Positions 27,045-38,500 of a stretch of DNA of 64,000 nucleotides are shown here, in pieces. The position numbers and the translations under genes were made by a program. A model generated the notes under the pieces. The model was given only the letters and a program-made list of their open reading frames with translations, ran no database searches and was not told the origin of the DNA. The stretch lies in assembly GCF_004136315.1 (NCBI RefSeq), contig NZ_CP029562.1, forward strand, positions 3,433,501 to 3,497,500. Reading direction: 5' to 3'. Origin of the DNA: Mesorhizobium sp. Pch-S. Lineage in GTDB: Bacteria; Pseudomonadota; Alphaproteobacteria; Rhizobiales; Rhizobiaceae. Every line of letters begins with the position of its first letter. Position 1 is the first letter of the stretch.

Positions 27045-27818
27045 ATGTTCGGCGAGGCCGGCGATCTTGGTGCAAGCGTTGCCGTTCGCCCTCGCAGGCT
27101 TTCGCTATGGGAAGCCTTCCGCAAGCCTTCGCCCAGACTGCGTTGGCGAACCATCTGTACCAATGGACCCGATCGATCCTTGCGCCATACGTTCGTGATG
27201 GGCTTCGGGTTGACGATGCTGAGTTGCGCGGCACTTGCGCAGACGCAGGCGAGTGTCGATTTCGTGATCGCCGCCCAGCCGCTCGCGACCGCGCTCGATG
27301 CCTACAGCGCAACATCGGGCGTTGAGCTTTTCTACGATGGCGAATTGGTCATCGACCGGCGCTCAAAAGCTGTCGAAGGGCTTCTGGCGCCCGATGCGGC
27401 GTTGCGTGAACTGCTGGTCGGCAGTGGTCTCGTCGCGCGAGCGACCGGTCCCAACAGCTTTACCATCGCACCTCGGCCCCCGTCGCGGGTGGCAGATTCC
27501 GGCCATCAGGCGTACTTCGGCGCGATCCAGGCGCGCGTGGCGCAGGTCCTGTGCGCGCGCCCGCAAACCCGCCCGGGCAAAACCGACTTGCTGCTTCGGT
27601 TATGGATCGGGCCCTCCGGACTGGTCCAGCGGGCACAGTTGCTCGACGCTCCCGGCGATCGCCGGCTTGAAAACCTGTTCGCGGCAGCGCTGCGCGGGGT
27701 GTCGATTGGCGTTTCGCCGCCAACGGGTTTGCCGCAGCCCATTACAATGGCGATCCTTGCCCGTGCTGACGGTGGGGCGTCGGGATGCGCCGATCCCGCC
27801 ACGATGGCGGTGCGCTGA
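27045..27818 (+). CDS. STN-TonB_C fusion signalling protein (VreA-like), cassette B
   Basis: Up to 257 aa. The hydrophobic segment MGFGLTMLSCAALAQTQ (about 52-68) is the signal peptide core, so translation may start at the ATG at 27198 or a nearby alternative codon instead of 27045. An STN domain follows (about 70-145, VDFVIAAQPLATALDAY type). The TonB_C-like domain (about 160-245) contains LLLRLWIGPSGLVQ and GLPQPITMAILAR. It is 3 bp upstream of sigma B and is the predicted periplasmic input for FecR B. Confidence 0.78.
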   Translation: MFGEAGDLGASVAVRPRRLSLWEAFRKPSPRLRWRTICTNGPDRSLRHTFVMGFGLTMLSCAALAQTQASVDFVIAAQPLATALDAYSATSGVELFYDGELVIDRRSKAVEGLLAPDAALRELLVGSGLVARATGPNSFTIAPRPPSRVADSGHQAYFGAIQARVAQVLCARPQTRPGKTDLLLRLWIGPSGLVQRAQLLDAPGDRRLENLFAAALRGVSIGVSPPTGLPQPITMAILARADGGASGCADPATMAVR

Positions 27819-27821
27819 GAT

Positions 27822-28406
27822 GTGCAAGGCGCGCTCATCGTGAGCAGTTCGAACCGTGAAACGCTCCGGCGATCTTTTATGCTTGGTTACGAGGAACTGC
27901 GTGCGCGGCTCAGCCGACGCTTCGGGTCTGTCGACCTCGCCAGCGATGCACTGCACGAGACCTGGCTGCGGATCGACAATGCAGCCCCGGTCGGGGATGT
28001 GCGCAGTCCGAAGCATTATCTGTTGCAGATGGCTTCGAACGTCGCCTTGAAGCGCGTGGGTGCCGAGAACCGTTTTGTTACGCTCACGGATGCCAAGATG
28101 GCGGTCGGTCTGGTCGATAATGCGCCGGACCCTGAACGTGCCGCCATCGCACGCTCCGAGGTCGAGGCACTTGCCCGCGCATTGGCGGAACTGACGCCGC
28201 GTCGCCGCGACATCCTGCTCGCCTCGCGCTTGAACTCGATTCCCCTCTGGGAAATTGCCGAGAGCCTGGGGGTTTCGCAGCGTCTTGTCGAGATTGAATT
28301 GAAGCATGCGCTTGCCCATTGTGCGCAACGGCTGCAGCGAAACGTAACAAGGAGATTCGGTCCCAAGCCTTCAGAAGGATCTAAGGCAGAAGAGGACCCG
28401 ATCTGA
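27822..28406 (+). CDS. ECF sigma factor (FecI/VreI-like), cassette B
   Basis: A 194-aa sigma-70 family protein: region 2 at about 25-95 (RRFGSVDLASDALHETWLRI) and region 4 at about 130-185 with the helix-turn-helix IPLWEIAESLGVSQRLVEI. The first ~20 residues may not be translated, since the ATG at 27879 fits the shorter cassette C sigma. Positioned between the STN gene and fecR B, it probably drives tpsA1 or autoregulates the cassette. Confidence 0.87.
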   Translation: MQGALIVSSSNRETLRRSFMLGYEELRARLSRRFGSVDLASDALHETWLRIDNAAPVGDVRSPKHYLLQMASNVALKRVGAENRFVTLTDAKMAVGLVDNAPDPERAAIARSEVEALARALAELTPRRRDILLASRLNSIPLWEIAESLGVSQRLVEIELKHALAHCAQRLQRNVTRRFGPKPSEGSKAEEDPI

Positions 28407-28450
28407 TGTCCGGTGGCAGGCAGCCATGCCGGGCTTGGTGTGGATAAACG

Positions 28451-29431
28451 ATGGCGACGCACGTTCCCGAGAACCCGGCGATTTTCCTGACGCCAGTGGA
28501 TCGCGAAGCGCATGACTGGATGACGCGCTTCACGGGTGGCAATGCCACCGCCGCCGATCTCCAGGCTTTCAGGGACTGGTCGGCGCGCGACCCTGTTCAC
28601 AAAGAAGCGTTCGCGCGCGCCTGCCAGCTTTGGGAAACTATCGGTCCCGCGAGTGATCTGCTGAAGAGCCGGCAGGACGCGCATGTTTCAAGATCAAACA
28701 GGCTTGTCGGCCGCCGTGCATTTCTTGGCGGCGCGCTAGCCGCGTCAGCCGCCGCGGCAGCCTACCTCGCCGCGCAGCCGCCGTTTGGCCTCTGGCCATC
28801 ACTGTCGGAACTTGCCGCCGATTATCGGACGGCTCCGGGCGAACAGCGCAGTCTCGTGCTTGCCGGAGGCCCGTCGGTCGAACTGAACACGCGCAGCAGC
28901 ATTGCCCTGAGACCATCTTCTGACGGTGCCGAACGCCTGGAGTTGCTTGGCGGTGAGGCGGCGATCTCGACGCGCGCCGGGATGAACGTTGAAGTAATCG
29001 CCGGCGAGGGCCGTGTCGTCACGGCCGATGCGGTCTTCAACATGCGCTATGAACGCGGCATCGTCTCCACGACCTGTGTCAGTGGCGCACTCGATGTCGC
29101 CTGTGGCGATCGTTCTGTCCGGCTTCGTCCCGGCGAGCAGGTTGTCTATTCCCCGAACGGTTTGAGGGCTGTGGCAAAAGTGGATCCGGTTGCGGTGACA
29201 GCCTGGAAGGACGGTATGCTGGTGTTCCAATCGACGCCCCTCGATGAGGCTGTCGCCGAGATCAATCGCTACCGATCCGGTGTCATCATCATCACCAGTG
29301 CGGCATTGGGGCGCCGGTTGTTCAACGCCCGGTTCCACATCGCAAATGTCGACGGCGTCGTTGCGCAGATCCAGCAGATCTTCGGGGCATCAGTAACGTC
29401 CTTGCCTGGGGGCATCGTCCTGCTTGGCTGA
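28451..29431 (+). CDS. FecR-type anti-sigma factor, cassette B
   Basis: A 326-aa protein. The N-terminal anti-sigma domain (about 15-75) precedes GRRAFL (Arg88-Arg89) and a membrane helix (about 92-108). The FecR domain (about 125-235) and a C-terminal STN-like region ending VTSLPGGIVLLG follow. The architecture matches FecR A and C, including the conserved NRYRSG segment. It is 44 bp after sigma B and 156 bp before tpsA1, which it should help regulate. Confidence 0.87.
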   Translation: MATHVPENPAIFLTPVDREAHDWMTRFTGGNATAADLQAFRDWSARDPVHKEAFARACQLWETIGPASDLLKSRQDAHVSRSNRLVGRRAFLGGALAASAAAAAYLAAQPPFGLWPSLSELAADYRTAPGEQRSLVLAGGPSVELNTRSSIALRPSSDGAERLELLGGEAAISTRAGMNVEVIAGEGRVVTADAVFNMRYERGIVSTTCVSGALDVACGDRSVRLRPGEQVVYSPNGLRAVAKVDPVAVTAWKDGMLVFQSTPLDEAVAEINRYRSGVIIITSAALGRRLFNARFHIANVDGVVAQIQQIFGASVTSLPGGIVLLG

Positions 29432-29481
29432 GCAGGCGCGGCGAGCTTTTTGTCGGGCTTTGGGGTGAAAGCCGGATGAGT

Positions 29482-29495
29482 TGAAGTTTTTTTTC
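29482..29495 (+). promoter_or_regulatory. TGAAGTTTTTTTT motif upstream of tpsA1, candidate ECF -35 region
   Basis: An A/T-rich block about 95 bp upstream of the tpsA1 ATG. It resembles TGAAATTTTTG upstream of tpsA2 and CGAAATTTTTT upstream of tpsB. Shared position class and sequence suggest a sigma recognition element, but the -10 side is not convincing. Confidence 0.3.
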
Positions 29496-29587
29496 GGTCT
29501 CGGCCTTCGACAAGGATCTAGGCAGGGACCGCGACGCCAGGATGGCGATGCCGGTCTCTGCGTTTCCTCCGTTCCCGTGAGAGCCCC

Positions 29588-32500
29588 ATGTCCGTCGACC
29601 CAGCCGCCCAGCCCGTCTCCATGCAGCGCAACATCCGCTATACCGCCCTGCTGGCCGGCGTCAGCCTGGCCGCGTTGTGGCTGTCGGGTCCGCAGGCGCT
29701 GGCCCGCGAGCTTGGCGGCTTGGCGCCTGCGCCGTCTGCGGCAGCGCTTGCTGCTGCGCAGTCCGGATCGCAGGAAGCAGCGCGCGCGGCGCGCGAGAAC
29801 TCCAACGCGCTGAAACGGGCGACGCTCTCCATCCAGAGCATGCAGGCGAGCCAGTTGGCAGCCCGCGAAGCAGCGCGGGCAGCGCTGCAGGCTATGCCGA
29901 ACGTCGTGCCGAATGGTCTGCGGCCCGGTGGCCTGCAGATTGGCACTGCCGTTCTCGGTCCGAACGGAGCCGTCAACAAGCAACTGTGGCAGGGTGCCGA
30001 TCTGCCTACGGAATTCACTGATGGCGATCGCGTCACCGTCGACATCAAGCAGAACCAGCAGAAGGCTATCCTGACCTGGGACACGTTTCACGTCGGCGGC
30101 AAGACCGATGTGAACTTCAAGCAGGACGCCAGCAATTGGGTGGCGCTGAACCGCGTGCTCGGCACGGACGAAAAACCGAGCCAGATCCTCGGCAGCATCA
30201 ATGCTAGGGGGCAGGTCTACATCATCAACCAGAACGGCATCGTTTTCGGCGGCGCATCGCAGGTCAATGTCGGTGCGCTGATCGCCTCGACCGCGAAGAT
30301 GTCGAACGAGCAACTCCTGAAGGGCATCTATTCGGCGCAGACGGGAGCGATCTGGACCCCAAGCTTCACCGACGCAGCGGCGCTGTTGGGCCTGCGTGAA
30401 GGTGCTGGCAAGGTCGAGGTCAAGGCTGGCGCGGTGATCTCCACGCGTGCACCAGCGACCGTCACCGATGGCGGTGGCTTCGTGCTCATGATGGGCGGTG
30501 AGGTTCACAATGCGGGCAGCATCTCCACGCCGCTTGGGCAGACGCAGTTGGCCGCCGGCGACGACTTCATCCTGCGCCGCGGTGTCGGTACGGACGTCAA
30601 TACATTCTCGACCACGCGCGGCAACGAGATCGCGCCGATCGTCCGCGCGGGAAGCCGCGCGGGTAGTGTCGCCAACAATGGTCTGATCTTCTCCCGGCAG
30701 GGCGACATCACGCTGGCAGGCCGCACCATCGCGCAAAACGGCATCCTGGTCTCGACCACCTCGGTCAACAGCCGCGGCACCATCCATCTTCTGAACTCCG
30801 CGACGGATACGTCGGGAAGTGTCACCCTCGGCGCCGAGAGCGTCTCGACGATCATTCCCGAACTCGACAGCACCGAGACCGCGCTCAACAGCCAGCGCGA
30901 TGCGCTGATCGCCGCGTCCGCCACGCAAAACACCGCGCGGTCGAGCGCAACCTTCGGGGCGTTCGACAATCTGTCGAAGCTCACGGACCGCATGGATCAA
31001 TCGCGCATCGAGATCGTCACCGGCGACAACGCCATCTTCAAGGGCGGTTCGCTGGCGATTGCACAGGGCGGCCAGGTCGCGGTCTCGGCCGGCAATCGCG
31101 TCTTCACCGAGAGCGGCTCGGTGATCGACGTGTCCGGCGTGCGCGACGTGACGCTGGCGATGTCGGCCAACAACCTCAAGGTCAATATCCAGGGTAACGA
31201 GCTGCGGGACTCACCGCTCAACCGCGACCAGAACTATCTGAAGAACGCCAATGTCTGGATCGATCTCCGCGATCTGATCTTCGTGCCGAAGGGCACCGGC
31301 GGCTATGGCAGCGACCGCTACTACACGCCTGGCGGGCTGCTCGAGGTCGGTGGCTATCTCGCCAACACCGCGCACAAGATTGGCGAATGGAGCGCGGTTG
31401 GCGGCACCATCACGCTGTCAGCGCCGGAAGTCGTCGCGCAGCAAGGTTCCATCTTCGACATCTCCGGCGGCTCGATCAAATATGCCGGCGGCAACATCGT
31501 CACCACAAATCTGCTCGGCGCCGACGGTCGTCCCTACAACATCAACAACGCGCGCGCCGACATGAGGTTCTACGGCCTTGGCCAGGGCTGGATCCGCGAA
31601 CACAAGCGCTGGGGCATCACCGAGGTGTGGACCAGCCCGTTCGGCCGCGGCCGCGAGAACGTACGCTGGGAGGATGGCTACACCGTCGGGCGGGATGCCG
31701 GCAAACTCGTCCTCTCGACCCCGACCTCGATCTTCGAAGGCAGGATCCTTGCCGACGTCGTCGTCGGCGATCGTCAAATCAACGCACGGCCTGTCGGCGT
31801 CACCGACGGATACAAGGCCGGGCAGAACCAGGTCGCGCTCAACGGACAGCTGCATGTCGGCGCCTATGGCCTTGTAAACGGCAGTGGCCTGTTCAATTCG
31901 GATATCAGGTTCGGCGATGTGGCAGCAATCACCGCGCGCCTCTCCGCCGGCGATGCGCTGCCTTCGGCGCGTGCTGGCACCGTCTGGTTCGACGCCGGTC
32001 ATCTGAACAAACAAGGTCTCGGCGGGCTCGACGTCGGCACAAAAGATACGATCAGCATCGAACGTCCGTTGACGCTGGCCGATGGGGCGCAGATCAACTT
32101 CAACGCCGCCGCCGTCGATATCAAGGCCGACATCACCGCGCGCGGCGGTTCGCTCACCGTGGACAATTATTTCAAGGGCGGTGGTGATCGCGGCAACGCG
32201 ATGGTTCTGGTCAAGAATGGCGTGTCGTCGATCAACCTGCATGACGGTGCCATGCTTGATCTGCGCGGGTTGTGGGTCAACGCGCTGCTGAACAGGGATG
32301 ATAGCAACAAGCTCGCCTATCTCAACGGCGGCGCGATCACCCTTCGATCGACCCATGACGTGACGCTGAAGACTGGCAGCGTGATCGACGTCTCGTCGGG
32401 CGGCGCCATCCTCGCAACCGGCAAGACCAAAGGTGGCCGCGGCGGCGACGTCACCCTGATCGCGGACCAGGAGAATTCGCAAATCCAGCCGGACGGTCTC

Positions 32501-35500
32501 TTGACCCTCAACGGCAACATCCGCGGCTACGGCATGAGCGGCGGCGGCACGCTCCGGATCGAATCCGGCACGGCGATCGGGATTGGCGGCAAGGTACTCG
32601 CGACGGACGGTATGCTGGGCGCGGGCGAGAAAACATCCGCCGATGTCGTGCTGGCCGAAGACTATCTCGTCAAGACGGGGGATATCCTGCCCGTCAGTTA
32701 CACTTACTCGGTCAGTCTCGTTAAGCCGGGCGAAAGACTTGGCGGGACGCCTGTACTTGAAGGGCTAACGCTTGCGGCCGACTGGACACCGCCACGTCCA
32801 AGCTCGGGATATTATAACCTCAACATCGGCGGCGCGTGGGTATATGTTTTCTCAGATCAGCCGATTTCAGTCATTCCTGCCGGAACGGTGATCAGTGGCT
32901 TTGGGGTTCGGGATTCCTTTCCCAAGAGTTATGTCGTGGAAGGCAACGTGTTTCCCAACGGCATAAGCCTTCGAACCCCGAAATCCGAGATGTTGAATCC
33001 GGGTGATGTCTCGTTGGTGGATTTCGCGGTGCCCAAAGGCACCGTGATTCCAGCCGGTATCAGCCTGACCCGGGCCGTCACGGTCGCACCCAACGCGACG
33101 ATCCAGTCGTCGCTGTTCCAAACAGGCTTCTCCAGTTACGACGTGAACGGGCGCCACGGGCTTGTCGTCGCAGAAGGTATCGGGCTTGACGTCGCGATGC
33201 CGGTCTATCGCTTGACGGATACGGCTTTCAACATCGCGACCGGTGACAAGACCTCCCGCGCCCTGAACATCTCGACGCCGCCGGAATGGACCGAAGACGC
33301 CCGCAACAGCAGTCTGACCCAGCGTGGCGGTGCGAGCGTCGTCCTGCGCTCCACGATCGGTGAAGCCGGGTTGATGACGACAATGGGCCCGATCGACATT
33401 CGCGCAGGCGCGTCGGTCCGGGTCGATGCCGGTCAATCGATCAACCTGCAGGGAACCGACATCACGATCAATGGCACGCTGACCGCCCCGGGTGGCGCCA
33501 TCACCTTGACGGGGAGCAGTGCCGCGACGAACAAAGCCGGCTTGATCTGGATCGGCGATCACGCCGTGCTCGATGTCGCGGCGCGTGCCGTGACGGCGAC
33601 GAACACGCGTGGCCAGACCTATGGCGTTGTCGGCAAGGGCGGCTCGATCCTGATCGGCGGCGCGATGGACTGGGAGGAAAAGGGCGAATCCAATGCGCCG
33701 CACGCCTTCGTCGTCATCCGCCCCGGCGCGGTACTCGATGCGTCGGGCACAAGCGCGGGGCTCGATATTCCCGTGCCTGGCCTTGGGAGCCACAGTGCGC
33801 CCCTCAACGTCGCCGGTGACGGCGGCACGATCGTTGTCAAGTCCAGCGTCGGGCTTTATCTCGACGGCACACTGCGGGCGGCAGCGGGTGGCATGAACGC
33901 CGCCGGTGGAATGCTGGGGCTGGCACTGGAAACACCGGCATATCCGACGGTAACAACATCCGGGGATGTGTTGCGGCATCGCGAGTTCGTCATCGCCAAT
34001 GTCCAGGGCGCCAGCGCAATCGCAGGCGCGGCATCGATGGCGGAGGCCAAGGCCGGTCTTGTGGTCGGTACCGCGCGGCTCGGCGCCGATCGCATTCAGC
34101 ACGGTGGCTTCGATAGTCTCTCGCTGCTGGCCGACGGGCCACTGTCCTTCGATGGGAACGTGACGCTGGCGATGAGGCAGAGCCTGCGGCTCTATGCCGG
34201 CACATTTGCTGCCGGCGAAAATACAGGTGCGCAAACACAGGTGTCGCTGTCAGCGCCTTATGTGAGGCTGGCTGGCACCACTCGTCTCGGCGGAGATGGC
34301 TTTACATTTCCCGCTGTGACTTGGAGGGATGCTCCGTCGCAACAGACCGGTGATGCGATGTTCTCGGTCGCCGCCGATCTGATCGAAATTCGCGATCGCG
34401 TCGGATTTGGCACGCACAAGGAAGTCGATACCAGGACGTCGCTCTACACCGTCGATCGCCGTGGCTTCGGACTGGTCGACCTCACCAGCCGTGGTGATAT
34501 CCGGCTGCTCGCGGGCATGCCGTCGCGCGGCTTGTCAGGTGCGATTACCACCGAACTCGCTACGCTCCGGGATATCAGGCTGACCGCCGCGCAAATCTAT
34601 CCGGCAACTGGCGTGGGGGCACAGATCGTTGCCGGCTTCACGGAAATCGACAACTTCCTGAGCGGCAGTGTGCTCACCATCCGGCGTTACGGTGACGTCC
34701 CCGACATGCCGTATTCGGCTTTTGGCTTTCTCTATCTCGGCGCGGAAACCGTCAATCAGGGCGGCGTGGTGCGCGCGCCGTTCGGCGCGGTGCAACTTGG
34801 CACGATTGCCCGTGGCGGTCAGGCGCAAGCCGATGCGGTTAACCTCTTGCCAGGCAGCATCACCTCGGTGAGCGGCGCCGGGCTGGTGATGCCTTACGGC
34901 GGGACCATCGATGGTCTCGTCTATCGCTATAACGGAAACACGATCGTGCTCGACGGCGTCGGCGGTATGGCCGGTTACGATCTCAAGCGCGGCATTCGGC
35001 TTTCCACCACTCACCTGAACGTCGGGGCTGGTGCGGTTCTCGACCTGTCGGGTGGTGGTGAACTCACCGGTGCGAGCTTCGTGTCGGGCCGGGGTGGCTC
35101 GGTCGATGTCCTGACCACGCCACTGATCAATTCCAATCCGGGCTACAAATACAGCAGCGGAGGCAACGCGATTTACGCGATCGTGCCGAGCCGCGCGGGG
35201 GGGTATGCGCCTGCGGTGCAGGAGGTGGGATTTGGCGCGCCGCTCATCGGTCAGCAGATCACCATTACCGGCGGCGTGCCGGGCCTGCCGGCCGGCACCT
35301 ACATGCTGATGCCGTCCAGCTACGCGTTGCTGCCCGGCGCGTTCCGCATCGAGATCGGCGCGGGCAAATCGGCCAATCTCTTGGGCGCTGGGGCTCTTGC
35401 GAGTGCAACGGCCATCGGTAACGGCTCCTGGAGTGCCGCCGGTACTCTCGGCGTCGCCAACACGTCCATTCGTGCGTCGTTGCCCAACCAGGTGATCATC

Positions 35501-38500
35501 ACCCCGGCCGCGACGGTTCGCACGCAGTCCGCCTACAACGAGATGGGCTACAACGCCTTTGTGCTGGCGGATGCGATGCGCGTCGGTGTACCGCGTGCGA
35601 TGCTGACGGTCGATGCGAAGACGCTGGACATCTTGATGGCCAGGCCGGTGGCTATCGACGATCGCTCGCAACTCCGCTTCGACGGCGATTTGCGTATCGG
35701 TGCTGCACCCGGCAGCAATGGTTTCGGCGGCACCGTCAATGTTCGCGGTCTCGGCGAAATCCTCGCTGCAGGCCAGGGGGCCGATCCCAGCCTTCAATAC
35801 GCATCCGTTTATGCCGATGACCTCAGCAAGCTCGACGCACCGCGGCTGATGCTGAATGGCTTGATCTACACGCAGTACGGCCAACTGGGCCGCTTCGCCA
35901 CCATCGTGGGTGGTGGTAATCTCATTGTCCGCAGTGGCGCCAGAATTGCGGGCGCTGAAGTGATTCTGGGCAGCGGCACTATCGAGGAAGGCGCATCGAT
36001 CAGCACGGTCGGTCGTGGCCGAGGTAGCTACGATTCCAGCGACGGCCTCGTCTTCATCGCTGAAGGTGGCGTGCTGGCGCTGTCCAACGGCTGGATCAAT
36101 CTGCTGCAATCATCCACGGCCGGCTCGGGAACCGGGCAAAACATCACGGTCGGTGGCTGCGTCACCGTAAACTGCGGCCGCACCACGACACTGGTTTCCG
36201 AGGGGACCATCGCCGTATCGACACCCGGCGCGTTCAGCATCGCGAGCAACGTCTCCTACGGCACGCGCAATCTCGTGCTTGGCCTATCGGCGATCAATCT
36301 CGGCGAGGAGGCGAGTCTCGCGGCGGCCGCGGCATCGGGACATTTGCCTACCGGTCTGGCGCTCAACCAGGGCCTGCTCGCGCAACTGCTTGCGGGCAAC
36401 ACCGCGACCGGGGCGCCGGCGCTGGAAACGCTGGTGCTCAATGCACGGGACGCAGTGAACATTTTCGGCAGCGTCAATCTCGACGCGTCGAAGGTCGGAC
36501 GTCTGGTGCTCGGAACGCCTGCGATCTACGGCTATGGTGCATCCGGCGATGTAGCGACGATCCGCGCCGGCGAGTTCATCTGGACCGGCTCGGCGACAGC
36601 GCCGGGCGCGGCGATGGTCGACATTCTTGGCGACGGCAAGCTCGACATCGCGGCACAGCGCGTCGTGTTCGGCTATGCTCCGAATTCCCGGCCAAGTAGC
36701 ACCGTCGTCGATAACCGCCTCGCGCTCGGCTTCACCAACGTCAACATCGCCGCCAGCGAGCGCATCACGTCGAACGGCAAAGGAACCCTTGGCGTCTATC
36801 ACAAGCAGGGCGCCTATGTTCCTACGACTGGTTATCAACACACCGGTGGCAATCTGACGTTCACAACGCCGCTGTTTACGGGCGAAGCAGGTTCGGTCAA
36901 CACCATTACGGCGGGTGGTGATGTCCTCGTTGCCGGGGCAGGCAGTGCCGCCATGCCGAAAATTGATGCGCTGGGCGCTCAGCTCAAGCTGACGGGGACC
37001 AACGTCAAGGTCGATACTCGTGTTGTGCTGCCCTCGGGCAAGCTCGTTTTGACAGCAGCAGGCGATCTTGTACTTGGCAATGCCTCGCGTATCGATCTGT
37101 CCGGGCGCGCGGTGCAGATGTTCGACGTCACCAAGTACAGCTGGGGCGGCGATCTGGTTCTGACCAGCAGCGCCGGGAATATCAACCAGGCAAGCGGATC
37201 GGTGATTGACCTGTCGGCGCGGTACAACCGCGGCGGCACGATGACGGTAGCGGCGCTTGGCACCGGTGCCGGTCATGTCGATCTCGGCGGCACCATTCTC
37301 GGTTCGGCAAGCGGCCTGTACGACGCAGGCGGCACGATGGTGCCTTACGATGCGGCTGAACTCACCGTGCGGGCGCAAACGCTCGTCGATTTCGCGGGAT
37401 TGAACACGCGGCTCAACACCGGCATCGTGTCAGGTGCGCGCAGATTCCAGATCAAGCAGGGCGACCTGGTTGTCGGCGACGAAGTCAAGGCCCGCAATGT
37501 CGAGATCACGCTCGACGGTGGCGATCTGACCGTCAACGGCACCATCGATGCGAGCGGCTTCCAGGTTGGCAACATCCGCCTTGCGGCGATGGGCGATCTG
37601 ACGATCAACGGCACACTCGATGCGCATGGCACCGGCATGCGCTTCGACAGCTACGGCAAGATCATCGATAGCCCCAATCGCGCGGTCATCGATGTGACGT
37701 CACGCAAGGGCACGCTGACGACCGGCAGCAATGCCGTGTTCGACCTGCGCGCGGGCACAAGTGTCGCGATGGGCGCCGACCGTGGACAGAACGACGGTGC
37801 CGCCCACGGCACGCTCGATCTCAACGCACGGCGTCTCGGTGGCAGCGGTGGGCAAGGCGGCATCGACAGTGCCGGCAACGGCGCCAATGATGTGGCGGTC
37901 AATGTGCTGGGTACGCCTGTCATCCACGGCGCGAAGACGATCGCGGTCAATGCCTTTCGTATTTATGACGATGCGCCGCTGACGAATGCGCCGGATGTTA
38001 CCGGCCACAAGTCGCAGGAAATTACGCAGGCCTATCTTGACGGGATCAGGGATCCCAACAACAGCACGATTATTATCAGTGGCGGTATCGATCCGCATAA
38101 CAAGGCCTTCGTCAACGCAGCGCTGGCCAACAACACGTTGAGCGCCAGGCTCGCAGGACTCGGCAACTATCGCCTGCGGCCTGGCGTCGAGATAATCAGC
38201 AAGACGAGTGCCGACAATCCGAATGGCGATCTCACCATCGCGGGCGATCTCGATCTCTCGGGCTATCGCTACGGGCCGCAAGCAAATTCCGCGCTGCGCG
38301 GTTTCGGTGAACCCGGCGTGCTGACGGTCCGTGCCGCCGGCAACCTCAATATCCGCGGCTCCATCAATGACGGTTTCGCGCCGCCCGCGGCCACGCCCGA
38401 TGACAATGGTTGGGTGCTCACCAACGGCGTGGTGCTCTATGGCGGCGATCTCGTCCTTCCGATCGCTGTCACGCTCGAAGCGGATACGGTTTTCAAGAAG

